Below, piece by piece: positions 15,019-22,347 of a DNA stretch of 32,828 nucleotides (within the stretch, counting starts at the first letter, position 1; each line of letters starts with the position of its first letter). The notes under the pieces are model-generated. The model had not been told where the DNA came from and did no database searches. It saw only the letters and a list, made by a program, of their open reading frames with translations. The stretch is from Ferrovibrio terrae_B. Its GTDB lineage: Bacteria; Pseudomonadota; Alphaproteobacteria; Ferrovibrionales; Ferrovibrionaceae. Position numbers and translations under genes: made by a program. Where the stretch lies: the NCBI RefSeq assembly GCF_943371255.1, contig NZ_CALRUC010000037.1, positions 1 through 32,828 on the forward strand. The letters are read 5' to 3'.

Positions 15019-16145
15019 TTTTCGATTTCCCGCAGCTTGGCTTCATCGAGCTGGCAGTCCAGCACGGTGGGCTGGAACACCGCACCGACCAGCAGGCGGC
15101 CCTGGTGCTGAACGCCGACGCTGGCACCCGACAGCATATCGCCTGGATCGCTGAAAGCTTCCGAAGTCTGTATCGCACCACGTGCATTGCGGCTGAGCCG
15201 CAGGATCATGCTGGGGCTTTCCTTCTCGGCATTCATGGCGTGGCCGATGAAGGCGAAGGCATTGGCATGGGCGGCGACCCAGAGCTCGCCATTGGCATCG
15301 CGGCGGATATTGTCGGCACCGCCGGGTAACGCCAGGCTGCCGCTGCGCAGCAGCATGCCGCTGGTGGCTTCGCGCGTATAGGCCATGATCATGCGCCACT
15401 GGGTGGAGCCGACCAGCACGGTGCCGCCATCGGCACTGATTTCAATGCCGTTGGCGAAGGCGATATTGTCGGCCACCACACGGGCACCGCGGCCATCGTG
15501 ATAGACGACGGTGGAGCGCGCCAGCTGCAGCAGGTTTTCCACCATATGCATCCAGCCGGGGCCGGAGCCACGGTCATTGGTCAGGTAGAAGGATTCGGGG
15601 CCGGCGGCGGCAATGCCATTGGGATGCACGAACAGATCGCTGGACACGCTGCCACGATGGCGCAGGACCGGAACGCTGCCCGCATCCTGCTGCACGGCGA
15701 AGATCTCCACCGTGTGACGGTCGCTGCTGCGATGATTGATGACATGCAGGAAACTCTGGCCATCGGGCGCAGTGAACAGGCTCAGGCCATGCGGATGCAG
15801 CACCATGCTGGCCGGTGTTTCCAGCCGGGTGAATGTGCCCGGGCGGCTGCTCAGATCGTAGAAATACAATCCGCCCGGCGCGGTGCGATCGCGGCGATCC
15901 TGACTGGAGACGATGGCGCCGGGCAGCAGGCCCGGCCCATCGGGCAGCACGGCCATGTCCTCGGGGCCGGGCGGCGCAGGCACCGCCACGCACTGCCCTG
16001 CGGTGAAGGCCTCCACGCTGCGATAGGCGCCGCCCAGCCAGATCGTGTAGCCGACATAGACGATGATGCCGACCACGGCAAAGCGCCACCAGAATCGCAT
16101 CAGCCGGCCGGGCAGCGGCCTGTCGGCGCGGCGCTTACGCGGCAT
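15015..16145 (-). CDS. Paraoxonase/arylesterase-like protein, membrane-anchored
   Basis: A 376-residue six-bladed beta-propeller enzyme resembling animal paraoxonases and SMP-30-type lactonases. An N-terminal helix (about 18-36) anchors it with the propeller facing the periplasm. Calcium-ligand and active-site positions can be matched by eye to PON1: E62-D63 (GPEDM), H119 (HPHGLS), H138 (VINH), N176 (HPNGIAAAGPESFY), N232 (FANGI) and D278-N279 (GGADNI). The aspartate that follows N168 in PON1 is a glycine here (NGI instead of NDI). Substrate may be a lactone or ester. It overlaps the upstream ABC exporter gene by 11 bases, and its 3' end overlaps the DUF3574 gene by four. Confidence 0.85.
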   Translation of the reverse strand: MPRKRRADRPLPGRLMRFWWRFAVVGIIVYVGYTIWLGGAYRSVEAFTAGQCVAVPAPPGPEDMAVLPDGPGLLPGAIVSSQDRRDRTAPGGLYFYDLSSRPGTFTRLETPASMVLHPHGLSLFTAPDGQSFLHVINHRSSDRHTVEIFAVQQDAGSVPVLRHRGSVSSDLFVHPNGIAAAGPESFYLTNDRGSGPGWMHMVENLLQLARSTVVYHDGRGARVVADNIAFANGIEISADGGTVLVGSTQWRMIMAYTREATSGMLLRSGSLALPGGADNIRRDANGELWVAAHANAFAFIGHAMNAEKESPSMILRLSRNARGAIQTSEAFSDPGDMLSGASVGVQHQGRLLVGAVFQPTVLDCQLDEAKLREIEN

Positions 16146-17943
16146 CGGCCGCCGATCCCGTCATGAACTGCAGCCGGGCGAGGCGGGCGTAAAGCCCGTC
16201 TTCGGCGATCAGGCTGTCGTGGCGGCCCGCGGCGACGATGCGGCCCTGATCCATCACCACGATGCGGTCGGCCTTCTGCACGGTGGCGAGGCGATGGGCG
16301 ATCACAAGCGTGGTGCGGCCCTGCATCAGCCGCTCCAGCGCGGTCTGCACCTTGCGCTCGGATTCCGCATCCAGCGACGAGGTCGCCTCGTCCAGCAACA
16401 GTACCGGCGGATCGCGCAGCAGGGCACGTGCAATGGCGATACGCTGGCGCTGGCCGCCAGATAGCCGCACGCCGCGCTCACCCAGATAGGTGTCGTAGCC
16501 CTGCGGCAGTGCCTGGATGAAGCCGCGCGCGGCGGCGGCTTCGGCGGCGGCATGCACGTCGGCGTCGGTGGCTTCGGGGCGGCCATAGCGGATATTCTCG
16601 GCCACCGTGGCGCCAAAGATGACCGGCTCCTGCGCCACCAGACCGATATGCTGGCGCAGGGCCACCGGATCGAGCTGGGTGATGTCACAGCCATCGAAGC
16701 GGATATGGCCCGAGTCCGGGTCGTAGAAGCGCAACAGCAGCTGGAACAGGGTGGTCTTGCCCGCGCCGGACGGACCAACGATGGCGACCGTTTCGCCGGC
16801 GGCGATGTCGAGGCTCAAGCCATCCAGTGCCGCGGTCAGCGGGCGCGCCGGATAATGGAAGCGCACGGCATCGAACTGCAGCCGGCCGGCCGGTTGGGCC
16901 GGCAGCTCAAGCGGCGTGGCCGGTGCGCGGATGGTGGGCTCGGTGGCGAGCAGCTGCATCAGGCGTTCGGCGGCACCGGCGGCGCGCTGTACATCGCCCC
17001 AGGTTTCCGACAGGGCGCCGACTGATGAAGCTCCGACCACGGCATAAAAGACGAAGGCGCTCAGCTCGCCGGCCGACATTGCGCCGGCAAACACCGCCTT
17101 GCCGCCGATCCACATCACCGCATTCACCGCGCCGAACACCAGCAGCATCACCAGCGCGGTAAGCCAGGCGCGGGCGCGGATGCGGCGCACGGCAGTACCA
17201 AAGGCCGCTTCTGCATGGCCACCAAAGCGGGTCGCCTCACGGGCCTCGTAGGTATAGGCCTGTACCGTGGTGATGGCATTCAGCGTCTCACCAGCCTGGG
17301 CCGCGAGGTCGGCAATGCGGTCCTGGCTTTCACGCGAGAGTTTGCGCAGGCGGCGGCCGAGAATGATGATCGGCAGAACCACCAGCGGAATCACCAGTGC
17401 CACCAGCATGGTCAGGTCGGGCGAGGTGATGATCAGCAGGCCGGCGCTGCCGATGAACAGCAGGATGTTGCGCAGCGCCACTGAAATCGAAGATCCCACC
17501 AGGGTCTGGATCAGTTCGGTATCGGTGGTCAGTCGCGACAGCACCTCGCCGCTGCGTGTCGCCTCGAAAAAGGTCGGGCTGAGTTTGAGAACATGGGCAT
17601 AGACAGCGCGGCGGATATCGGCGACGACGCGTTCGCCCAGCCAGGTGACGCAATAAAAGCGCGCGAAGGTTCCGGCAGCCAGGATGACGACAACGCCGAA
17701 CAGGGCACCGAAATAGAGATCCAGATAGGCGCCATTGCCATGGCCGAAGCCGACATCGATGACGCGGCGGATCGCCTGGCCGATCATCAGCATCGCACCC
17801 GAGGTGACGATCAGGGCGATGGCGGCGCCCACCGCCATCCAGCGGTACGGGGCGACAAAGCGAAACACAGGCTTCAGCGCCGACAAAGGCGGGTGCTTGG
17901 GCTCGGCGGCAGATTGGGTGGACGCGGATGTGGCGGACGGCAT
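16135..17943 (-). CDS. MsbA-type ABC exporter (permease-ATPase half transporter)
   Basis: A 602-residue homodimer-forming exporter with six membrane helices in the first half and an ATPase domain in the second. Walker A GPSGAGKT is at 390-397, the signature LSGGQ at 494-498, Walker B VLLLDEA at 514-520, and the switch histidine in VIAHRLAT. It resembles the alphaproteobacterial MsbA-related family (TIGR02204). Candidate cargo is lipid or drug. The start was taken at the ATG at 17943 (MPSATSAST); an in-frame upstream extension is glycine-rich and falls over the promoter. Its TAA overlaps the start of the paraoxonase-like gene, which suggests that export and the periplasmic enzyme act together. 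Confidence 0.92.
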   Translation of the reverse strand: MPSATSASTQSAAEPKHPPLSALKPVFRFVAPYRWMAVGAAIALIVTSGAMLMIGQAIRRVIDVGFGHGNGAYLDLYFGALFGVVVILAAGTFARFYCVTWLGERVVADIRRAVYAHVLKLSPTFFEATRSGEVLSRLTTDTELIQTLVGSSISVALRNILLFIGSAGLLIITSPDLTMLVALVIPLVVLPIIILGRRLRKLSRESQDRIADLAAQAGETLNAITTVQAYTYEAREATRFGGHAEAAFGTAVRRIRARAWLTALVMLLVFGAVNAVMWIGGKAVFAGAMSAGELSAFVFYAVVGASSVGALSETWGDVQRAAGAAERLMQLLATEPTIRAPATPLELPAQPAGRLQFDAVRFHYPARPLTAALDGLSLDIAAGETVAIVGPSGAGKTTLFQLLLRFYDPDSGHIRFDGCDITQLDPVALRQHIGLVAQEPVIFGATVAENIRYGRPEATDADVHAAAEAAAARGFIQALPQGYDTYLGERGVRLSGGQRQRIAIARALLRDPPVLLLDEATSSLDAESERKVQTALERLMQGRTTLVIAHRLATVQKADRIVVMDQGRIVAAGRHDSLIAEDGLYARLARLQFMTGSAADAA

Positions 17944-17970
17944 TGCTTTGTCTTGTTGAAATCCCCGGTG

Positions 17971-17999
17971 GTTATACCCACCGCCACCCCCCGCCACAA
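17971..17999 (-). promoter_or_regulatory. Probable promoter of the ABC exporter-paraoxonase pair
   Basis: On the minus strand TTGTGG (plus 17994-17999) and TATAAC (plus 17971-17976) are exactly 17 bases apart. The predicted start leaves a leader of about 20 bases to the ATG at 17943. The same hexamer pattern, TTGCGG-17-TATAAC, stands before rpmE. Confidence 0.55.
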
Positions 18000-18060
18000 C
18001 GCGACAGGGTCTGGCGCGTGCTCACAATCACACGCGGGCTACGATACTAGATCGCATGCA

Positions 18061-18135
18061 AGTGTATGATCTTTATTCAACCCCTTAAATTTCACTTTAT
18101 GTTCTCTTTTCTCCATTATAGATATTTATTTCCAC
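18061..18135. other. AT-rich island upstream of the trypsin-like lipoprotein
   Basis: Only 17 of the 60 bases at 18061-18120 are G or C, in a region that is otherwise clearly GC-rich. It contains TATAGA on the plus strand and TATAAT on the minus strand (in CTATAATGG), but no well-spaced -35 partner for either. It probably carries the protease promoter or a protein-binding, bendable DNA segment. Confidence 0.5.
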
Positions 18136-18160
18136 TCCTTACTCCTCTCATGAGGGTCAC

Positions 18161-19558
18161 ATGACTACTGGCCGATTGCATTGGGCTGCTCTTTGGCTGC
18201 CGCTTCTCGGAGCGGCCTGTGTCGGGCCCGTCGAGCCGCCACCCATTGCCGCAAAGTCCGTGCAATTGGCCGACGGCCAGACCGTCAGTCCTGGCACTGT
18301 GACGGGCCTGGATGCCCGCACGATCGAGTTGACCCGGGTGCAGATCGATATCCCGCGCGGTCGCGAGATCGGTCGTCTGCAAGGCCAGTTCGGCAACAAG
18401 TGCCTCGGAGCCAAGACCGGGCCGATCTATCAGGAGCGTCCGCGCATTCAGGAACGCAGCAATGAGTGGAGCGACACCTTCTATCGAGTCATGAACGGCC
18501 ATGGCTATAAGGTCGCCGGCGATCCGAGCCAGATGTTCGAAACCCAGCAGCGTCAAGAGGGCGACCTGCAGTTTGGGGTCACTATTAGCGAGATGCAGAT
18601 TCAGGTGCATGCAGTCTGCGATTTCCTCTCGGAGCGTGCTGTTGGCATGCGTGGAAATGCGCGCGTCATAGCGGAATGGCAGGTTTTCGATCCAGTCCGT
18701 CGGCAGGTGATCCTGCGACAGCGCAGCGAAGGACGCTTCGACGCGCCGCAGACGATTGCGCTGGATGGCAATCTTGCGCTGCAGCTGGCATTTGCCGATG
18801 CGGTCAATCAATTGGCGGCACTGCCGGAATTGCATAAGACGATGGCGGAACGTGCGCCGTTACCGAAACCCGGATCGCCGGGTATCAGCGATGGGCAGAC
18901 GCGTCTGCCATTGCGACGCGTGGCCCTTTCACAGCAGCCAATCGACAGCCAGATCGACCGCCTGCGCAGCGCCACCGTATTGATCGAGGTTGGAGCGGGA
19001 GGGCATGGGTCGGGTTTTCTGGTGTCCGAAGATGGCCTGATGATGACCAACCGGCATGTCGTCGGCGGCCAGCGCTTCGTGCGTGTGCGTCTGGTCTCCG
19101 GGCGAACAGTGGTTGGCGAGGTGTTGCGCCAGAATGAACTGCGTGATGTCGCGCTCGTCAAACTGGAGGGCAGTGGCTATCCCGTTATCCCGATCCGCGA
19201 AACACCGGTGCGGGTGACCGAAGATGTTTATGCCATCGGCGCGCCGCAGCTGAAGCAGCTGGCCTGGACCGTTACACGCGGCGTGGTCAGTGCCTGGCGG
19301 CCGGCGCGGTTGCCCAGCCAGCCTTTCGACCTGATCCAGGCCGATGTTGCAATTCACCCGGGCAACAGCGGTGGGCCGCTGCTCGACAAGCAGGGTAATC
19401 TGGTTGGCATAGCGGTCTCTGGCCTGTCCAAGGGGGATAGCGGCAATATGAGCCTGAACAATTTCATTCCGATTCTGGACGGCCTGGAGAAGCTGGGACT
19501 GGATCTGGTCGATCCGGCCGAATTTGAACGGCGCCGCAGGCTGGCCGCCAGCCAGTAG
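18161..19558 (+). CDS. Trypsin-like serine protease with a lipoprotein-type signal
   Basis: A 465-residue envelope protease. The first 20 residues form a short hydrophobic signal ending LGAAC, acceptable as a lipobox although the -3 residue is Gly, so lipidation at C20 is likely but not certain. Residues about 45-235 are a domain I do not recognise. From about 262 on there is an S1/HtrA-like fold with a complete triad: H299 in TNRHVV, D329 in LRDVALVKL and S403 in HPGNSGGPLL. No PDZ domain follows, so the protein is not a standard DegP/HtrA. GAGGG lies four bases before the ATG. It stands alone between the ABC exporter and rpmE. Confidence 0.85.
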   Translation: MTTGRLHWAALWLPLLGAACVGPVEPPPIAAKSVQLADGQTVSPGTVTGLDARTIELTRVQIDIPRGREIGRLQGQFGNKCLGAKTGPIYQERPRIQERSNEWSDTFYRVMNGHGYKVAGDPSQMFETQQRQEGDLQFGVTISEMQIQVHAVCDFLSERAVGMRGNARVIAEWQVFDPVRRQVILRQRSEGRFDAPQTIALDGNLALQLAFADAVNQLAALPELHKTMAERAPLPKPGSPGISDGQTRLPLRRVALSQQPIDSQIDRLRSATVLIEVGAGGHGSGFLVSEDGLMMTNRHVVGGQRFVRVRLVSGRTVVGEVLRQNELRDVALVKLEGSGYPVIPIRETPVRVTEDVYAIGAPQLKQLAWTVTRGVVSAWRPARLPSQPFDLIQADVAIHPGNSGGPLLDKQGNLVGIAVSGLSKGDSGNMSLNNFIPILDGLEKLGLDLVDPAEFERRRRLAASQ

Positions 19559-19605
19559 TTAAATATATGATTCAAATTGATTTTCTGGCGCTGCCCGGTT
19601 CGGGC

Positions 19606-19634
19606 TTGCGGGGGTAGGCGCTTCTGGCTATAAC
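19606..19634 (+). promoter_or_regulatory. Probable rpmE promoter
   Basis: TTGCGG (19606-19611) and TATAAC (19629-19634) are 17 bases apart, giving a leader of about 78 bases before the rpmE ATG. The leader includes GATCATCATGCC-like short repeats of no clear meaning. Confidence 0.55.
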
Positions 19635-19718
19635 GCCGGGCGATTTAGAAATGCGGCTTCCCCCCGACCATCATGCCGATGATCGTCATGAGTTGCGGGC
19701 CGGCCCAGGAGAACCGTC

Positions 19719-19946
19719 ATGAAGACCGATATCCATCCCGATTATCACGAGATCAAGGTGCAGATGACGGACGGTACCGTCTACACCACCCGTTCGACCT
19801 GGGGTAAGCCCGGCGACACCATGATGCTCGACATCGACTCGACCTCGCACCCGGCCTGGACCGGTGGTCCGGCGCGTCTGAACGAGGCCGGTGGTCAGGT
19901 CGCCAAGTTCAAGAAGCGCTTCGGCAGCTTCGGTCTGAAGAAGTAA
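19719..19946 (+). CDS. rpmE: 50S ribosomal protein L31
   Basis: A 75-residue ribosomal protein beginning MKTDIHPDYHEIKVQMTDG, the standard L31 start. TRSTWG, DIDSTSHPAWTG and the C-terminal VAKFKKRFGSFGLKK are all typical. It has no cysteine, so it is the zinc-independent form; bacteria with two L31 copies often use such forms under zinc shortage, but many alphaproteobacteria carry only this kind. AGGAG lies eight bases before the ATG. A strong terminator follows. Confidence 0.97.
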   Translation: MKTDIHPDYHEIKVQMTDGTVYTTRSTWGKPGDTMMLDIDSTSHPAWTGGPARLNEAGGQVAKFKKRFGSFGLKK

Positions 19947-19950
19947 GACC

Positions 19951-20032
19951 CGGCCAATTAGGCCGTAGTCGGATTGTTGCCGGAGCCTCAGCTCCGGATA
20001 AAGGGCGGCCGGGTTACCCGAGCCGCCCTTTT
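19951..20032 (+). terminator. Three stem-loops ending in a terminator after rpmE
   Basis: CGGCC-AATTA-GGCCG (19951-19965), CCGGAGC-CTCA-GCTCCGG (19980-19997), and then AAGGGCGGC pairing with GCCGCCCTT (20001-20009 with 20022-20030) around an inner CGGG-TTA-CCCG, followed by TTTT. The last is the true intrinsic terminator; the first two may protect the 3' end. Confidence 0.8.
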
Positions 20033-20162
20033 AATTGCCGGCGCATAGCTACGCTTGGCTGATTCCGTCTTCTCAGCGCACACGGCCACGTTTCATTAAC
20101 CACACCGGGATTACCAGTGGGGCTGATCCGGCGCGATCCGGCGCAACGGGAACAGCGCAGCC

Positions 20163-20429
20163 ATGGCCCAAGTCTATCAATCCGCTTCCATCAAGCTGGC
20201 TGACGAGATCATCACGGTGATCTACGTGTCCTACTCTGCCATTGCCACCGATGAGATGGCGGCACGCTCGCTGGCGGCGATGAAGCCATTGTTCAAGAAT
20301 TCGACGCTGGTTCTGGCCGCCCAGGGTGTCAACCTGGCGCCGGAATTCATCGGCCCGAAACATGTGGTCGATTTTCTGCGCGGCCGGGCCCTGCATGATT
20401 TCAAGTGGTATCCGATCTCGATCGGCTGA
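20163..20429 (+). CDS. Conserved-looking small protein of unknown function
   Basis: An 88-residue protein that I do not recognise: MAQVYQSASIKLADEIITVIYVSYSAI at the start, a basic and hydrophobic middle (AAMKPLFKNSTLVLAAQGVNLAPEFIGPKHVVDFL), and the tail DFKWYPISIG. It has no signal peptide, no clear membrane helix and no cysteine. Codon use is like its neighbours. The ribosome-binding site is weak. GATCCGGCGC occurs twice in tandem about 40 bases ahead of the start. It sits alone between rpmE and hsp20. Confidence 0.6.
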   Translation: MAQVYQSASIKLADEIITVIYVSYSAIATDEMAARSLAAMKPLFKNSTLVLAAQGVNLAPEFIGPKHVVDFLRGRALHDFKWYPISIG

Positions 20430-20507
20430 CCGCGGGGGCGGATCGCCGCCCGCCCGCCCTGGCTTTCCCGCATCTTCTGAAAAATCACCGCGCCTGTTTT
20501 TCACCCC

Positions 20508-20536
20508 CTTGAAGCGACCGGGGCAGCTTCCTAACT
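20508..20536 (+). promoter_or_regulatory. Sigma-32 (RpoH) promoter of hsp20
   Basis: CTTGAA (20508-20513) and, with 18 bases between CTTG and it, CCTAACT (20530-20536). The alphaproteobacterial RpoH pattern is CTTG, 17-18 bases, then CYTATNT; six of the seven -10 positions agree. Transcription would start near 20543, leaving a leader of about 135 bases. Confidence 0.65.
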
Positions 20537-20542
20537 GACTGC

Positions 20543-20678
20543 CGTACCGGATGCTCAGAGTGAGGTTCGGTCTCAACGGCGGCCCGGCGTTTCGCGGGAA
20601 ATGTTTCCTGCCATTCGTGGCGGACAGCATCTCATGCCAGGCTGCGCAAACGACTCATCGCTTGAAGGAGGATGACTC
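20543..20678 (+). promoter_or_regulatory. ROSE-like RNA thermometer in the hsp20 leader
   Basis: The 3' hairpin at 20656-20674 hides the ribosome-binding site: CAUC and CUU pair with GAUG and GGAG-side bases, with UCGCU (20658-20662) opposite AGGAGG (20666-20671) and its G bulged out. UYGCU with a bulged G opposite the Shine-Dalgarno is the signature of ROSE elements in rhizobial small heat-shock genes. Flanking GACT and ACTC bases extend the stem almost to the ATG at 20679. Upstream leader hairpins are less clear. Confidence 0.7.
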
Positions 20679-21158
20679 ATGCGTGCTTTCGATCTTTCCC
20701 CCCTGCTGCGTTCCAGCGTCGGTTTCGATCATGTGAACCGGCTGTTCGAGCTGGCCAATCGCGTCGATGAGACGACCGCCAGCTATCCCCCCTATAACAT
20801 CGAGAAGCGCGGCGAAGACGCCTATCGCATCACCATGGCGGTGGCCGGTTTCAGCGAAGCCGAACTCGACATCACGGTGAAGGAAAACAGCCTGATCGTG
20901 ACCGGCAAGGCCGCTGAACAGACGGCCGAACAGGGCGAGGCGGTGTCCTACCTGCACCGTGGCATCGCGCGCCGCGCTTTCGAACGTCGATTCGAACTGG
21001 CCGATACCGTGAAGGTGGTCGGTGCCGAACTGAAGGACGGCCTGCTGCATATCGCGCTCAAGCGCGAGATTCCCGAGGCCAAGAAGCCGCGCCAGATTCA
21101 GATCAATACGCTCACCAATGGTGGCGCGGTGATCGAGGCGCAGCCCAAAGCTGCCTAA
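20679..21158 (+). CDS. Small heat-shock protein, Hsp20/IbpA type
   Basis: A 159-residue cytoplasmic holdase chaperone. The alpha-crystallin domain runs from about residue 38 (YPPYNIEKRGEDAYRITMAVAGFSEAELDITVKENSLIVTG) to GLLHIALKREIPEAKKPR, and the C-terminal IQI motif (RQIQINT) that drives oligomerisation is present. The N-terminal block MRAFDLSPLLRSSVGFDHVNRLFEL is the IbpA-type start. AGGAGG lies seven bases before the ATG but is buried in the thermometer hairpin. Two layers of heat control, transcriptional and translational, are therefore expected. Confidence 0.95.
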   Translation: MRAFDLSPLLRSSVGFDHVNRLFELANRVDETTASYPPYNIEKRGEDAYRITMAVAGFSEAELDITVKENSLIVTGKAAEQTAEQGEAVSYLHRGIARRAFERRFELADTVKVVGAELKDGLLHIALKREIPEAKKPRQIQINTLTNGGAVIEAQPKAA

Positions 21159-21173
21159 TCAGGCTACACAATG

Positions 21174-21205
21174 AAAAACGGCCCCGGTAGCAATACCGGG
21201 GCCGT
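21174..21205 (-). terminator. Terminator of the fba gene, shared with hsp20
   Basis: A perfect 12-base-pair stem (ACGGCCCCGGTA / TACCGGGGCCGT, 21178-21189 with 21194-21205) and a GCAA loop. On the minus strand it is followed by TTTTTC, so it ends the aldolase transcript. In the plus direction it can also stop hsp20 transcription. Confidence 0.85.
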
Positions 21206-21229
21206 TCGTGCTTTGGCGACGAAGGTCGC

Positions 21230-22261
21230 TTACGCGGCCTTGAATTCGCTTTCCAGCTTGGCTTCGTACTTACCCAGCGCGGCCAGGCCATTTAGGCGGG
21301 CGCGGTGCAGATAGCCCTTCTGTGCATTCGCCACATTGGCGGCCTTGCCACCCCACAGCTTCAGTGGCAGGGCCTGCAGGGCGCGGCCATAGGAGAAAGT
21401 CAGCGCCCAGGGCAGGTTCGGATGGCGGGCATTCATGGCGCCGAGATGGGCCGATGCCAGCTCGTCCGATTGGCCACCCGAGAGGAAGGCGATGCCCGGC
21501 ACGGCCGCGGGCACGCAGCGCTTCAGCACCTGCACAGTGGCATCCGCCACTTCATCAATGCTGGCGACCGTTTTGCAACTTTCGCCCTGGATCACCATGC
21601 CCGGCTTCAGGATGATGCCTTCCAGCTGAACGTTATGCAGCGCCAGCATCTCGAACACGGTATGCAGGGTGCGTTCGGTCGCAGCGAAGCTGGTGGCCAG
21701 ATCATGGTCGCCATCCATCAGGATTTCCGGCTCGACGATCGGCACGATGTTGTTGGCCTGACAGATGCCGGCATAGCGCGCGAGCGCTTCGGCATTGGCA
21801 ACCAGCGCCTGACGGCTCGGCTTGCCATTGGCAATGTTCAGCACCGCGCGCCACTTGGCGAAACGGGCACCAAGCTGATGGTATTCAGCCATGCGCTTGC
21901 CCAGGCCGTCGAGGCCTTCGGTGATCTTCTCGCCATCCGAACCCGGCAGGGTCTGCACGCCCTTGTCGACCTTGATGCCCGGGATGATGCCGCGCTTGTT
22001 CAGGATATCGACCAGCGGCGTGCCATCCTTGGCTTTCTGGCGCAGCGTCTCGTCATACAGGATCACGCCGGAGATATATTTCTCGGCACCCTCGGCCGTG
22101 AACAGCATCTCGCGATAGTCGCGGCGGGTTTCTTCCGTCGAGGTCACGTTGATGCTGGAGAGGCGCTTTTCGATCGTGCTGGTGCTTTCGTCGGCGGCGA
22201 GGATGCCCTTGCCTGGCGCAACCATGCCCTGCGCAATCTTGTTCAGTTCCTTGAGGTTCAT
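21230..22261 (-). CDS. Fructose-bisphosphate aldolase, class I
   Basis: Splits or forms fructose 1,6-bisphosphate through a Schiff base, without metal. The 343-residue chain begins MNLKELNKIAQGMVAPGKGILAADES, the class I N-terminus, and the Schiff-base lysine is K219 in LEGIILKPGMV. The C-terminal SYGRALQALPLKLWGG is also typical. Most bacteria use class II; class I is common in alphaproteobacteria. GGGAGC is found six bases before the ATG. The gene follows pgk but a terminator-like hairpin stands between them, so expression may partly be separate. Confidence 0.95.
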   Translation of the reverse strand: MNLKELNKIAQGMVAPGKGILAADESTSTIEKRLSSINVTSTEETRRDYREMLFTAEGAEKYISGVILYDETLRQKAKDGTPLVDILNKRGIIPGIKVDKGVQTLPGSDGEKITEGLDGLGKRMAEYHQLGARFAKWRAVLNIANGKPSRQALVANAEALARYAGICQANNIVPIVEPEILMDGDHDLATSFAATERTLHTVFEMLALHNVQLEGIILKPGMVIQGESCKTVASIDEVADATVQVLKRCVPAAVPGIAFLSGGQSDELASAHLGAMNARHPNLPWALTFSYGRALQALPLKLWGGKAANVANAQKGYLHRARLNGLAALGKYEAKLESEFKAA

Positions 22262-22302
22262 TGTCAGCTCCCGATACGTCTTCAGTCAGGTTCGTTAAAA
22301 CG

Positions 22303-22333
22303 AAAAACCCGGCCCTGTTTTCCCTGGGGCCGG
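22303..22333 (-). terminator. Terminator-like hairpin between pgk and fba
   Basis: On the minus strand CCGGCCC (plus 22327-22333) pairs with GGGCCGG (plus 22309-22315) over an 11-base loop, followed by GTTTTTCG. It would lower read-through from pgk into fba. Confidence 0.6.
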
Positions 22334-22347
22334 ATTTTATCACGCAT

